The notes under the pieces are model-generated. The model saw nothing but the letters and a program-made list of their open reading frames with translations. It was not told the origin of the DNA and ran no database searches. The position numbers were made by a program, and so were the translations under genes. From NCBI GenBank assembly GCA_002305965.1, contig DBRM01000032.1, positions 29,912 to 93,911 of the forward strand: 64,000 nt of DNA, given 5' to 3'. Of this stretch, positions 55,146 to 64,000 are shown piece after piece. The first letter of the stretch is position 1; the number at the start of each line of letters is the position of its first letter. This DNA is from Syntrophomonas sp. UBA1368 (GTDB taxonomy: Bacteria > Bacillota > Syntrophomonadia > Syntrophomonadales > Syntrophomonadaceae).

Positions 55146-56423
55146 ATGCAGATCAAAGCTCCCCGTGGTACATATGATATTTTGCCGGAACAATCAGCGA
55201 AATGGCAGTGGATGGAAAAGATTTTAAAACAGACTGCCTATGAGTTCGGTTACCGGGAAATTCGCACGCCGATTTTTGAACACACCGAATTGTTCGAACG
55301 GGGAGTGGGAGAAACATCAGACATCGTCAGTAAAGAAATGTATACTTTCAAAGACAAGGCGGAAAGAAGTATTACCCTGCGCCCGGAAGGAACTGCCAGC
55401 TGCGCCAGAGCTTTTATTGAACACGGTTTTTATAGTGGCTTGTTACCGGTAAAATGGTATTATTCCGGCCCAATGTTTAGATATGACCGGCCTCAGACCG
55501 GCAGGTTCAGGCAGTTCCATCAATTTGGCGTTGAAGCCTTTGGCAGTGACAATCCCTTTTTAGATGCGGAAGTCATTATTTTGCTGATGGAAATCGTCAA
55601 ACTTCTGGGTGTCAAGGAACCTGAGCTGCACATAAACTCAGTCGGTTGTCCGGTTTGCCGGCCTATGTACCGCCAGCTGCTGATAGAATATCTGGAGCCG
55701 ATCAAAACTGCATTATGCAGTGATTGCCAGCTGAGATATGCGGTGAATCCTTTACGGGTAATAGATTGTAAAAATCACTCCTGCCAGGCTGCCATCAAAG
55801 AGCATCCGCTTTTATCCGATAGCCTGTGCCCTGATTGTACCCTGCATTACCAGAAGGTTAAGTCGGCTTTATCAGCAAATGGAATTGATTTTATTCATGA
55901 TGACAATCTGGTAAGAGGGCTTGATTACTACACCAATACAGCATTTGAAGTGCATATTCCAGGTTTGGGCGCTCAAAGTGCTGTTGGGGGCGGGGGCCGA
56001 TACAATGGCCTGGTAAAAGAATGCGGAGGGCCTGACGTACCAGGGGTAGGCTTTGCTTTGGGAATGGAAAGAATGCTGCTGGCAGCAGATTTATATCAGG
56101 ATCAACAAGAACCGGCAAATCCGGTCGATGTTTTTATAATCACCATGGAAAGCAGATTCATTGATCAGGCGATGCAGCTGACCACACAAATAAGACGTGC
56201 CGGGATCAGCGCCGATATGGACTATAACGACCGCAGCCCCCGTGCACAGATGAAATTTGCTGACAAAATAAAAGCCAGACTGGTAATTATGATTGGAGAA
56301 GAAGAAATTGAAAAAGGTTATTATCTGGTGCGCGATATGCAAACCAGTAATCAATACCAGGTTGACAGGGAAACCCTTACAGAAAACCTTCCCGGTATTC
56401 TGTTGAAAAATGAGGAGGATTAA
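55146..56423 (+). CDS. hisS: Histidyl-tRNA synthetase
   Basis: Class II synthetase charging tRNA-His. 425 residues. Motif 2 region TLRPEGTASCARAF, the histidine-specific loops LVRGLDYYTNTAFEV and GGGGRYNGLVKECGG, motif 3 GVGFALGMERMLL, and a C-terminal anticodon-binding domain. A cysteine-rich stretch about residues 175-235 (CPVC, CSDC, CPDC) is seen in many Firmicute HisS proteins and may bind zinc. CGGAGG precedes ATG 55146. Confidence 0.97.
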   Translation: MQIKAPRGTYDILPEQSAKWQWMEKILKQTAYEFGYREIRTPIFEHTELFERGVGETSDIVSKEMYTFKDKAERSITLRPEGTASCARAFIEHGFYSGLLPVKWYYSGPMFRYDRPQTGRFRQFHQFGVEAFGSDNPFLDAEVIILLMEIVKLLGVKEPELHINSVGCPVCRPMYRQLLIEYLEPIKTALCSDCQLRYAVNPLRVIDCKNHSCQAAIKEHPLLSDSLCPDCTLHYQKVKSALSANGIDFIHDDNLVRGLDYYTNTAFEVHIPGLGAQSAVGGGGRYNGLVKECGGPDVPGVGFALGMERMLLAADLYQDQQEPANPVDVFIITMESRFIDQAMQLTTQIRRAGISADMDYNDRSPRAQMKFADKIKARLVIMIGEEEIEKGYYLVRDMQTSNQYQVDRETLTENLPGILLKNEED

Positions 56424-56428
56424 AGTTC

Positions 56429-58186
56429 ATGCAAAGGACACATAGTTCAACCGAATTAACTATTGAAAGTGTCGGTCAAAGGGTGGAATTGTGCGGATGG
56501 ATTAATAGCCGCCGCGACCATGGCGGATTAATATTTATCGATCTTCGCGACCGTTCCGGCCTGATTCAAATCGTATTCAGCCCGGAGGTGAATGAAGAAG
56601 CATTTCATCTGGCAGAACAAGTCAGAAGTGAGTATGTTATTGCAGTCACTGGTATAGTGTCAGCCCGGACTCCGGCTACCATCAACCCAAATTTGCAGAC
56701 CGGGAACATAGAAGTGTATATAGACCGGATGGAAGTTTTAAGCGCTTCGAAAACTCCGCCCTTTTATATTGAAGATGGGATTGAAGTTGACGAAAACTTA
56801 AGATTGAAACATCGCTATCTCGATTTACGCCGTCCTGAGATGTTAAAAAATATTATGCTGCGGCATAGAGTAATAAAAACCATACGCGACTATTTGGACG
56901 AAAATGGGTTTCTCGAGATCGAAACTCCTTTATTGACCAAAAGTACTCCTGAAGGTGCCAGAGATTATCTGGTCCCCAGCCGCGTACATCCAGGACAGTT
57001 TTATGCCCTGCCTCAATCACCGCAAATATTTAAACAAATTTTGATGGTGTCAGGCATGGAAAAATATTTCCAGATCGCCCGCTGCTTCAGGGATGAGGAC
57101 TTAAGGGCAGATCGGCAGCCTGAATTTACTCAGCTTGATATGGAAATGTCCTTTATTGATGAAGCAGATATTTTTGCCCTGGTGGAAAAAATGATCATCC
57201 ATTTGTTTAAAATCGGAATTGACCGTGACATTGAACCCGATTTTCCCAGCATTACCTATGACGAAGCGATGAAGAAATATGGCTCTGATAAGCCGGACCT
57301 GCGCTTTGGTCTGGAGATCGAAGATCTGACTGAATTGGTTCGAAATGTTGATTTCAAGGTGTTTTCCTCAGCGATTGATGCCGGCGGAGTGGTGCGGGCC
57401 ATAAATGTTGAAGGCGGAGCATCATTTACCCGCAAGGAAATCGACGAACTGGGTAAAATTGCGGTTGACAACGGAGCCAAGGGTATGGCCTGGATCATAG
57501 TAGCCGAAAATGAACTGCGCTCTCCGATCACAAAGTTCTTTACGGATGATCAAATGCAGTCCGTCTTGCAGGCATTAAAAGCACAAAAGGGCGATCTTCT
57601 GCTGTTCTGTGCCGATCGTCCGGATATTGTTGCCAGGGTTTTAGGCACAGTCCGGCTGGAATTGGCACGAAGAATGGATCTGATCGACAGCAGTTTGCTC
57701 AAATTTGTCTGGGTGGTTGATTTCCCCCTGTTTGAATATGATGACGAAGAGAACCGGTTTGTTGCTGTACACCATATGTTTACAGCGCCCCGCAAGGAGG
57801 ATATAGACCTGATCGACAAAGATCCTGCAGCTGTCAAAGCTCGCGCCTATGACTTGATCCTTAACGGGACCGAGATCGGCGGCGGCAGTATCAGGATCCA
57901 TCAGCGTGACTTGCAGCGGAAAATTTTTTCGCTCCTGGCTATGACGCCTGAAACATATAATGAGAAATTTGGTTATATGCTGGAAGCTTTTGAATATGGA
58001 ACCCCGCCTCATGGAGGTATAGCCTTTGGAATAGACCGGCTGTTGATGATTATGGCAGGCCGAAACAGTATCCGGGACGTGATCGCTTTCCCGAAAACCC
58101 AGAGTGCAGTCTGCCCAATGACCCAGGCACCTGCAGCAGTAAGCGGCAAACAGCTCAGGGAATTGTCACTTAAGATTCGGGAATAA
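56429..58186 (+). CDS. aspS: Aspartyl-tRNA synthetase, probably non-discriminating
   Basis: 585-residue bacterial-type AspRS: N-terminal OB anticodon domain (GWINSRRDHGGLIFIDLRDR), catalytic core (FRDEDLRADRQPEFTQLDMEM as motif 2), GAD insert, and motif 3 GIAFGIDRLLMIMAG. His in RRDHGG is the residue reported for enzymes that also charge tRNA-Asn for later GatCAB amidation, so it may be the Asp/Asn form (inference). Six bases after hisS; GAGGAGG before the ATG. Confidence 0.97.
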   Translation: MQRTHSSTELTIESVGQRVELCGWINSRRDHGGLIFIDLRDRSGLIQIVFSPEVNEEAFHLAEQVRSEYVIAVTGIVSARTPATINPNLQTGNIEVYIDRMEVLSASKTPPFYIEDGIEVDENLRLKHRYLDLRRPEMLKNIMLRHRVIKTIRDYLDENGFLEIETPLLTKSTPEGARDYLVPSRVHPGQFYALPQSPQIFKQILMVSGMEKYFQIARCFRDEDLRADRQPEFTQLDMEMSFIDEADIFALVEKMIIHLFKIGIDRDIEPDFPSITYDEAMKKYGSDKPDLRFGLEIEDLTELVRNVDFKVFSSAIDAGGVVRAINVEGGASFTRKEIDELGKIAVDNGAKGMAWIIVAENELRSPITKFFTDDQMQSVLQALKAQKGDLLLFCADRPDIVARVLGTVRLELARRMDLIDSSLLKFVWVVDFPLFEYDDEENRFVAVHHMFTAPRKEDIDLIDKDPAAVKARAYDLILNGTEIGGGSIRIHQRDLQRKIFSLLAMTPETYNEKFGYMLEAFEYGTPPHGGIAFGIDRLLMIMAGRNSIRDVIAFPKTQSAVCPMTQAPAAVSGKQLRELSLKIRE

Positions 58187-58232
58187 GTCGGTTTATGAGG
58201 AGAAAATAGAAAATTATTACAAACGTGCTTCC

Positions 58233-58261
58233 TTGAAAACAGCAGGTTTTTGTGATATGCT
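58233..58261 (+). promoter_or_regulatory. Promoter for 6S RNA
   Basis: TTGAAA at 58233-58238 and TATGCT at 58256-58261, 17 bases apart. Predicts initiation near 58268, at the left end of the 6S candidate. Confidence 0.7.
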
Positions 58262-58267
58262 TTTTGC

Positions 58268-58466
58268 AAGATAAAGCATGTAGGAATGACGATATCCCTG
58301 CTGTGTTCGTGTTTAACCGTTAAGTTTTTGCCAACACAAAAACGACGGGAGCCTGACTCTGTATGTGACTTGTATGCCTAATTTATAGGACACATTAAAC
58401 ATATGGGAGGGCACCCCCCTGCTGAGCAGGACAAAACTGCGGTAGTTCACGACTCGGTGGGGTTTA
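58268..58466 (+). ncRNA. ssrS: 6S RNA (candidate)
   Basis: About 200 bases between aspS and tcdA, the common place for a 6S RNA gene in Firmicutes. Recognisable parts are a 5' arm CCCTGCTGTGTTCGTG, whose GTTCGTG pairs with CACGAC in the 3' arm ending CGGTGGGG, and GGGAGCCTGACTCTGTAT in the left middle. A large central region is flanked by paired arms (CCTGCTGAGCAGG forms a local hairpin). TGTTCG is shared with E. coli 6S. 6S RNA binds the sigma-A holoenzyme and lowers transcription in stationary phase. Ends are approximate. Confidence 0.72.
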
Positions 58467-58482
58467 TTTGTTGGAGGGCAGT

Positions 58483-59184
58483 ATGGATTGCAGTACACCA
58501 TATCTACAGCGCTTGCAGTTATTGACTGGTCTTGAAGGAATCAAAAAACTTCATGAAGCTTCAGTAGCGGTCGTTGGATTAGGAGGGGTAGGATCCCATG
58601 CTGCAGAAGCTCTGGCACGCAGTGGTATTGGTACTATGACTCTGGTCGATATGGATCGTATTGAAGAAAGCAATCTTAATCGTCAATTGCCTGCACTCCT
58701 TTCAACCTTAGGAAGATATAAAACCGAAATCACTGCAGAACGCATTCAGGATATTAATCCTTTCATAAAGATCAACAAGTTTACCTGTCGCTATGAACCA
58801 GCCAGCAGCGAAAAAATCTTATCCGTAAACCCTGATTATGTTATTGATGCCATCGATTCGATTCCGGATAAAGCGCATTTGATCAGATCCTGCCTGATAA
58901 AAGGCATTCCTGTTGTCAGTTCAATGGGGATGGCAAACCGTCTTGACCCTTTAAAGATTAAGGTCGGCGATATCAAAGATACCAGTGTTTGTCCGGTAGC
59001 AAGAAAATTACGGAAGGAATTGCGCAATTACGGAATACATACGGGAGTAACGGTAGTATATTCTATAGAAGCACCCTTGAAAACATGGGATGAGAATCGG
59101 GCAAGTCTGGGCAGCATTATTTATTTACCAGGCATAGCGGGTTATTTACTGGCCAGTTTTATAATACAAAAAATAATTATTTAA
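58483..59184 (+). CDS. tcdA: tRNA threonylcarbamoyladenosine dehydratase
   Basis: E1-like ThiF/TcdA family enzyme that cyclises t6A to ct6A at tRNA position 37. 233 residues. Nucleotide-binding GLGGVGSHAAEALARSG, then DMDRIEESNLNRQLPA, and DAIDSIPDKAHLI. It lacks the C-terminal hydrophobic extension of the E. coli protein. ATG 58483 after GGAGGG; the frame opens 5 codons earlier without a site. YrvM follows aspS in Bacillus too. Confidence 0.93.
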   Translation: MDCSTPYLQRLQLLTGLEGIKKLHEASVAVVGLGGVGSHAAEALARSGIGTMTLVDMDRIEESNLNRQLPALLSTLGRYKTEITAERIQDINPFIKINKFTCRYEPASSEKILSVNPDYVIDAIDSIPDKAHLIRSCLIKGIPVVSSMGMANRLDPLKIKVGDIKDTSVCPVARKLRKELRNYGIHTGVTVVYSIEAPLKTWDENRASLGSIIYLPGIAGYLLASFIIQKIII

Positions 59185-59254
59185 ATCTTAATATTCCCTA
59201 TGGAAGGAATTATTTTGTTTAAATGAAGGATAAAATGTGCAGGAGGTAGAATAA

Positions 59255-60556
59255 ATGACTTATTGGGACAGGGAAAAAGAATGTATCAATCGAGAGCATC
59301 TGCAGGATTTGCAGTTAAGAAGATTGAAGGAAACAGTCTATCGGGTATATGCTTTTGTACCCGCTTATAAAGAAAAATTTGACCAGGCAGGTATAAAACC
59401 AGATGATATAAACAAACTCGAGGATGTTCATAAATTACCATTTACCACCAAAGCTGATTTGCGCAATAATTATCCTTTTAATTTATTTGCGATTCCCATG
59501 AGCGATGTAGTCCGGATCCATTCTTCTTCGGGCACAACCGGCAAGCCTACGGTTGTTGGCTACTCCCGGAAGGATCTGGATACCTGGTCAGAACTGATGG
59601 CCAGGGCATTGACCAGTGCAGGCGCTGACAGATATTCTGTCATACAGAATTCTTATGGATATGGATTATTTACCGGAGGGCTGGGAGTTCATTATGGAGC
59701 AGAAAAACTTGGAGCTTCCGTTATCCCCAGTTCCGGAGGCAATACCAAGCGTCAGGTCATGTTAATGCAAGATTTTGGTACGACTGTTTTAACCTGCACC
59801 CCCAGTTATGCACTTTTTATGGCAGAAGTGATGGGAGAAATGGGCATAACACCCCAGGATTTGAAGCTAAAGGCAGGTATATTTGGAGCTGAACCCTGGT
59901 CTGAAGATATGAGGGCCAAAATTGAAGAAGCACTGCAGATACAAGCTTTCGATATTTATGGGTTGAGCGAGATAATCGGACCAGGTGTAGCAATTGAATG
60001 TAAATACAAGAATGGATTACATATTGCAGAAGATCACTTTTTGGCTGAAATCATTGATCCAGTAACAGAAGAGGTTTTACCCTATGGAACACCTGGAGAA
60101 TTAGTTATCACCACTTTGACCAAAGAAGCATTACCGATGATCAGATATCGAACCCGCGACCTGACTACATTGACTATGGAACCCTGTGCCTGCGGCAGGA
60201 CCCATGTAAGAATGCAGAAGGTGCTTGGGCGTTCAGATGATATGGTTATCATCAGGGGGGTAAATGTATTCCCCTCCATGGTAGAAAGCGTATTGCTGAA
60301 AATAAAAGGGGTCAGCCCTTATTATTTGTTAGTGGTGGATCGTAAAGGCAATCTTGACTTTCTGGAAGTGCATGTAGAAGTATCAGAAGAAATTTTCAGT
60401 GATGAAATAAGGAAACTTGAAGAACTGGGAGCACTTATTACCAAAGAGCTGGAAAGTGCTCTGGGAATTTCAGTAAAAGTCAGACTGGTTGAACCTAAGT
60501 CCATTGAAAGAAGCGAAGGCAAAGCCAAAAGAGTTATTGACAAGAGAAAGATTTAA
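59255..60556 (+). CDS. paaK: Phenylacetate-CoA ligase
   Basis: 433-residue adenylate-forming enzyme, arylacetate + ATP + CoA to aryl-acetyl-CoA. AMP-binding loop [40 protein letters not shown], and the C-terminal [23 protein letters not shown] before the ATG. In anaerobic Clostridia such genes, often with a small ACT protein as here, accompany indolepyruvate oxidoreductase; that enzyme is not in this window. It may work with aromatic amino-acid breakdown products. Confidence 0.93.
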   Translation: MTYWDREKECINREHLQDLQLRRLKETVYRVYAFVPAYKEKFDQAGIKPDDINKLEDVHKLPFTTKADLRNNYPFNLFAIPMSDVVRIHSSSGTTGKPTVVGYSRKDLDTWSELMARALTSAGADRYSVIQNSYGYGLFTGGLGVHYGAEKLGASVIPSSGGNTKRQVMLMQDFGTTVLTCTPSYALFMAEVMGEMGITPQDLKLKAGIFGAEPWSEDMRAKIEEALQIQAFDIYGLSEIIGPGVAIECKYKNGLHIAEDHFLAEIIDPVTEEVLPYGTPGELVITTLTKEALPMIRYRTRDLTTLTMEPCACGRTHVRMQKVLGRSDDMVIIRGVNVFPSMVESVLLKIKGVSPYYLLVVDRKGNLDFLEVHVEVSEEIFSDEIRKLEELGALITKELESALGISVKVRLVEPKSIERSEGKAKRVIDKRKI

Positions 60557-60575
60557 TATACAAGGAGGCAGTTAT

Positions 60576-61004
60576 ATGGCCAAGCAAATATCGGTTTTTC
60601 TTGAGAATAAAGCCGGCCGGCTCTCCAATGTTACAAGGGTTTTAGGAAATGCTCAAATCAATATCAGAGCCTTGTCCATTGCGGATACCTCTGATTTTGG
60701 CATATTAAGGATCATTGTAAGTGACCCGGTCAAAGCGTATAAAATCCTTAAAGAGGCCGGATTTACAGTTAGCGAGACACAGGTCATCGCGGTTCGGGTT
60801 CCGGATTCACCGGGAGGATTGGCTGACGTATTGGAGCAAATGGCGGAAGAGAACATTAATATAGAATATCTGTATGCATTTCTCGGTACCACAGAAAATG
60901 ATGCCCTGGTTATTTTTAAAGTTGAAGATGCCGAAAAAGCTGAAATGGTATTCAAAAAGAAGGATATTAAGTTTATTGATGAGAATCAATTATATACTTT
61001 GTAA
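60576..61004 (+). CDS. Tandem ACT-domain protein
   Basis: 142 residues made of two ACT repeats (about 1-68 and 70-140): MAKQISVFLENKAGRLSNVT and VRVPDSPGGLADVLEQMA. ACT domains bind amino acids; this stand-alone type usually follows paaK and is presumed to sense an aromatic amino acid. ATG 60576 with AAGGAGG upstream fixes the start; the frame opens 29 codons earlier inside paaK. No catalytic domain. Confidence 0.92.
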   Translation: MAKQISVFLENKAGRLSNVTRVLGNAQINIRALSIADTSDFGILRIIVSDPVKAYKILKEAGFTVSETQVIAVRVPDSPGGLADVLEQMAEENINIEYLYAFLGTTENDALVIFKVEDAEKAEMVFKKKDIKFIDENQLYTL

Positions 61005-61209
61005 AGAACCAGCAATTTTTTACTGCATACAGCGCATATATTTAATTTAAAACTACATTACTGGCAACAATGAACCGCCCCTGTTAATTTGATAACTTAT
61101 TCTTTGATCATAATTCTTTTTACTTCTAAGGAAATTTTCGCAATAGATCCAGCACTGAATTTGACTGCTCGCTGCAATGAACGAAAGACTATCCAAAGGA
61201 GGTGAATAT

Positions 61210-61704
61210 ATGAAAAAAGCTATAGGCCTGGGTTTATTAGTGGGTATCTTCTTTGCGGTCTTTGTTCTATTACAGGAGTATATTGGTGCCAGTGCATTCT
61301 ATATTGCTGCATTAGCCATTGCAATGTTTGCAGTAATAGGCCCATTCGGGGATTATCTGAAAACAGCCATAGCCATGTTGATAGGAGTTGTGGTTGGACT
61401 GGTAGGAATTGTTGCTTTGGCAGCAGCCATGCCTTTGCCGCCTGACAATTTAATCTACGTAGCAATCGTATGTGGACTATCACTGTTTTTAATGGTACTG
61501 CTTTCAGCAACCGGCATGCGTATTGATGCTATGTTTTTAGGTTGGGCTGCAATTTTCGCAGCATTATATCAGACATACCTTACCAACACTACAGCCATTG
61601 CGACACAAGCTTTACCAGCTTTAGTGGGTACATGTGTAACATTATTAGTGGGAATGGTATTATCCCTGATTATTATTAAAATAGCTATGGCAGTAAATAA
61701 ATAA
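61210..61704 (+). CDS. Small integral membrane protein of unknown function
   Basis: 164 residues, almost wholly hydrophobic, about five membrane helices (residues 3-25, 28-48, 52-80, 88-108, 130-160). It vaguely resembles DUF1097/YcdZ-type membrane proteins, which I cannot confirm. AAAGGAGGTGA precedes ATG 61210. It is 18 bases before the secreted protein gene, so probably one operon. The 205 bases upstream (61005-61209) show only A/T-rich sequence and no clear regulatory element. Confidence 0.75.
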   Translation: MKKAIGLGLLVGIFFAVFVLLQEYIGASAFYIAALAIAMFAVIGPFGDYLKTAIAMLIGVVVGLVGIVALAAAMPLPPDNLIYVAIVCGLSLFLMVLLSATGMRIDAMFLGWAAIFAALYQTYLTNTTAIATQALPALVGTCVTLLVGMVLSLIIIKIAMAVNK

Positions 61705-61722
61705 TGAAGGGAGGGAAATGGC

Positions 61723-63642
61723 TTGTTGAAAACGAGTAAATTCAGAGCTTATTTGATTTTATTAGTGGTATTGATGTTGGTGTTTGCGCCAGTTGCAACA
61801 GCACAAGGGCCGGCACCGGATAAAATACTGGATAACGAACTGGTTATCTCGCAATTGGATGATAACAGTGAGATCAGCAGTATTTCGGTATTAAACCATG
61901 TAAGAGTTTTTGGCCAGGGACAGTTTTCCATCCAGGACAGCAGTAAGTATAAGCTGGCTTCCGTCAGAAACCTATATGGTAATGAGAAAATAACCCAGGA
62001 CGGAAATAATTTGACGATCCCATTTAGTATTGGCAGCGGCAAAGCATTCGGCGACATTTATTATCTTGCCGGCATAGCTGACGAAGAAATAGCCAAAATT
62101 AAAAATGAAATGCCGATCAGCATAAAAATTGAGTATTATCTGGATGACGTCAAAATGTTGCCATCTGAATTGGCTGGTAAAAGCGGTCACTTAAAAATAG
62201 TAACCACTATGGAAAATTTGACCGGTAAACCAACTGTGCTAAAGTTCAAGGACATTAATGGTCAGGAAGTAAGCAAAGAGTCAACGGTTTATACACCCTA
62301 TGCAGTAGCCTTAAAAGACTGGGCATTTGATAATGACAAATTTGCGAATATTTCCGCCCCGGGTGTTGCAGAACAATCACCGGAAGGAACCATTGCAAAT
62401 ATTCAAGGAGTTTCTTCGGTAAGTTGGACAGTTCCATTGATTCCTCCCTCTTATCCTGCCAAGCAGTTTGCTACTTTTGAAGCAGATGCAATCGACATAG
62501 AACTGCCTTCCTTTAATATTGCAGTTATGTCAGTGGTTCCAGTGCAATCATCCATTGATAATCTAGGGAAAGTTCAAACCAGTTTGGAACAGCTTTATGG
62601 CGGATTTGACCAGATTGAAAACGGGGTTGGAGCACCTTCCAAGGATGCCACACTGCTTTACGGATTGAATGCTGTTGATCAAGGCGTAGCACAAATCGGC
62701 GGCGGCTTAGGTTCTCTTTATGAAAATCTGATGAAAATCAGAGTAGGAATGGCAACCCCGGGATTTGATGCTAAAACTTATGACGGCGCAAAAGGAGCAG
62801 ATGCTGCCGGTAAGACCCCTGGTGTACAGGATGCAATCAAGATTATGAAATCCACAATCGATTCCCAGCTGATCCCTGGATTAATGATCCAGAAAGCAAC
62901 GTTAACCAGCATGGAAACTGCTGTCGGCAAGCCGGCTGACAGTGGGCAGGAACCTTCAACTTCAACCAGTATCTATAATGATATCAATCAACTGAAGGCG
63001 GCTACAGCAGGAACCCCTGCGCAAAAAATTATTTCTGATTCCCTGGAACCAAAGCTTCAGAAGCTGGGGAAAGATATTGCTGATTTCCGTGAGGGCAGCA
63101 GCTATCCTGCCAATGTTGCCAAAGTAGAAGCAGGTGCCAAACAGTTATCAGAAGCGCTGGGTAAGTCAGACCAGGGATTGGCCATGATGGTGTTTGGTCT
63201 GGGAACCCTGCAAGAGGATGGGACCCCGATGCCGATCATGATGAATGGAAAACCTGGCAGTATCTTATATGCTCTGAATTATTTGCAGGATGCCATTAAT
63301 GGCAAATTGCAGCCTGGTGTTGGACAGTTGTCAGACGGGGCAGGCAAAATCGGCGCCGGAGCAGGCACTGCCAAAACAGGAATCGCAGAAGGACTGCAAA
63401 CTTTCCAACAAATACCTGTGCTCACAGCTACCTTAAAGGATAATGCCAACCAGGCCAGCAATTGGCTCGGTAAAATTGAAGGATCGGAGACGACCCTTAC
63501 CTATGTATTCCAGACCCAACCGGTTAGCCAGGATGGAAATGCCATGAAAGTTGGGGCCGGCTTAATTGGAATCTCCTTAATCGCGCTAATAGCGGCTGGA
63601 AGACCACCAAAATTAGATGTTTCAACACCTGTTGATGCATAA
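61723..63642 (+). CDS. Exported, membrane-anchored repeat protein of unknown function
   Basis: 639 residues. Signal peptide (LILLVVLMLVFAPVATAQG), an extracellular beta-rich part (about 35-270), then a long region (about 275-590) rich in Gly and Leu at near-heptad spacing (LNAVDQGVAQIGGGLGSLYE; LSDGAGKIGAGAGTAKTGI), like the extracellular part of YhgE/Pip-type proteins. A C-terminal membrane helix (VGAGLIGISLIALIAAG) ends in a short tail. Start TTG 61723 after GAAGGGAGGG; the nearby ATG at 61719 reads into a stop. No enzymatic motif seen. Confidence 0.75.
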   Translation: MLKTSKFRAYLILLVVLMLVFAPVATAQGPAPDKILDNELVISQLDDNSEISSISVLNHVRVFGQGQFSIQDSSKYKLASVRNLYGNEKITQDGNNLTIPFSIGSGKAFGDIYYLAGIADEEIAKIKNEMPISIKIEYYLDDVKMLPSELAGKSGHLKIVTTMENLTGKPTVLKFKDINGQEVSKESTVYTPYAVALKDWAFDNDKFANISAPGVAEQSPEGTIANIQGVSSVSWTVPLIPPSYPAKQFATFEADAIDIELPSFNIAVMSVVPVQSSIDNLGKVQTSLEQLYGGFDQIENGVGAPSKDATLLYGLNAVDQGVAQIGGGLGSLYENLMKIRVGMATPGFDAKTYDGAKGADAAGKTPGVQDAIKIMKSTIDSQLIPGLMIQKATLTSMETAVGKPADSGQEPSTSTSIYNDINQLKAATAGTPAQKIISDSLEPKLQKLGKDIADFREGSSYPANVAKVEAGAKQLSEALGKSDQGLAMMVFGLGTLQEDGTPMPIMMNGKPGSILYALNYLQDAINGKLQPGVGQLSDGAGKIGAGAGTAKTGIAEGLQTFQQIPVLTATLKDNANQASNWLGKIEGSETTLTYVFQTQPVSQDGNAMKVGAGLIGISLIALIAAGRPPKLDVSTPVDA

Positions 63643-63665
63643 ACATTAAAAGGAGGGAATTATTG

Positions 63666-64000
63666 ATGAAAAAAAGAATGATCCTTGTTGTTTCGTTGTT
63701 AATGGTATTTGCATTTACTGCAGGGGTAATTGCAAATCCGGCAGTCGAGAGCATTACTGCAAATCTCGCTAAAGACATTAAATTTGTTGTTGACGGAGAA
63801 AGCTGGGCGCCGGCTGAAACTGATGGCAGCGCCATGTATCCTATTATTTACAAAGACCGCACTTATCTTCCGGTAAGAGCCATTGGAGAAGCTCTGGGTG
63901 TTAAGGTTGATTGGAATAATGACACCAGAACCGTTATTTTAGGTGACGCCCCTGCTCCGGTTGAAGAACCGGTAGTCGAAGAACCAGTAGTCGAAGAACC
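63666..64000 (+). CDS. Exported protein with copper-amine-oxidase-like N-terminal domain (cut by window edge)
   Basis: Starts at ATG 63666 after AAAGGAGGG. Signal peptide MKKRMILVVSLLMVFAFTAG, then a stalk-type domain often called copper amine oxidase N-terminal domain: IIYKDRTYLPVRAIGEALGV and VDWNNDTRTVILGD. A proline/valine/glutamate repeat (PVVEE units) begins at about residue 96 and runs off the edge. This domain is common on clostridial cell-surface proteins and does not imply copper or amine oxidation. The C-terminal function is outside the window. Confidence 0.85.
   Translation, partial: MKKRMILVVSLLMVFAFTAGVIANPAVESITANLAKDIKFVVDGESWAPAETDGSAMYPIIYKDRTYLPVRAIGEALGVKVDWNNDTRTVILGDAPAPVEEPVVEEPVVEE

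Noticed and set aside
63955..64000. Short tandem repeat at the right edge as a CRISPR or satellite
   Set aside because: It is in frame and encodes PVVEE units, a common linker in clostridial surface proteins.
1..64000. CRISPR array, prophage, insertion sequence, tRNA or rRNA gene
   Set aside because: No regularly spaced repeats, transposase, integrase or phage genes, or tRNA cloverleaf noticed. Gene content and codon style are even across the window.

Overview
The window looks like chromosome of an anaerobic, endospore-forming Clostridia-type Firmicute. It carries small acid-soluble spore protein genes with their germination protease, ylbJ, Gls24/Asp23 and FakA-type genes, T-box regulation and strong AGGAGG ribosome binding sites. 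From memory of gene order (pta-ackA, then DUF177-rpmF-plsX, smc-ftsY, and formate dehydrogenases nearby) it resembles Syntrophomonas and relatives; this placement is an inference, not a search result. Nearly all of it is core chromosome. I see no insertion sequence, phage, CRISPR array, tRNA or rRNA gene.

Layout. 1-8.3 kb: end of an ABC transporter operon, coaD, a gamma-carbonic-anhydrase-like gene, hslO, rpmB, the asp23/fakA pair, recG, a 33-residue half-SASP ORF and a full alpha/beta SASP gene. 8.3-14 kb: gpr, rsmD, a coiled-coil gene, ylbJ, a patatin-like gene and tmcAL. 14-28.4 kb: pta-ackA (acetyl-CoA to acetate with ATP gain), DUF177-rpmF-plsX-acpP-rnc-radical SAM-smc-ftsY, then a three-gene methylthioadenosine salvage operon. 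28.4-45 kb: a formate/molybdopterin island. It holds a riboswitch-controlled cytoplasmic NADH-linked formate dehydrogenase (NuoE-, NuoF- and NuoG/FdhA-like), converging on an exported Tat-type formate dehydrogenase (alpha, Fe-S, cytochrome b, fdhE). Next to these are three MoeA-family genes, one fused to a periplasmic-binding-protein-like domain, and a P-loop ATPase. 45-61 kb: recJ, rel, dtd, a metallo-beta-lactamase-fold gene, T-box-controlled aroF-pheA, hemZ, hisS, aspS, 6S RNA, tcdA, paaK and an ACT-domain gene. 61-64 kb: a membrane protein and two exported proteins, the last cut by the window edge.

Both formate dehydrogenase catalytic subunits have an in-frame TGA at the catalytic site, followed by SECIS-like hairpins. 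They should be annotated as single selenoproteins (30666-33365 on +, 35886-39056 on -), not as split or broken genes. One enzyme would couple formate/CO2 to NAD(H) inside the cell and the other would couple formate outside to membrane electron carriers. That is the arrangement expected for interspecies formate transfer.

The most interesting regulatory find is at 28744-28917, before the NADH-linked enzyme. It looks like a molybdenum (or tungsten) cofactor riboswitch whose 3' strand is shared with an intrinsic terminator, an architecture that predicts a switch turned on by the cofactor. A second is the aroF-pheA leader, which has one T-box stem I but two successive antiterminator/terminator modules. 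Others are a pair of nested palindromic intergenic elements, a half-length SASP-like ORF and the MoeA fusion.
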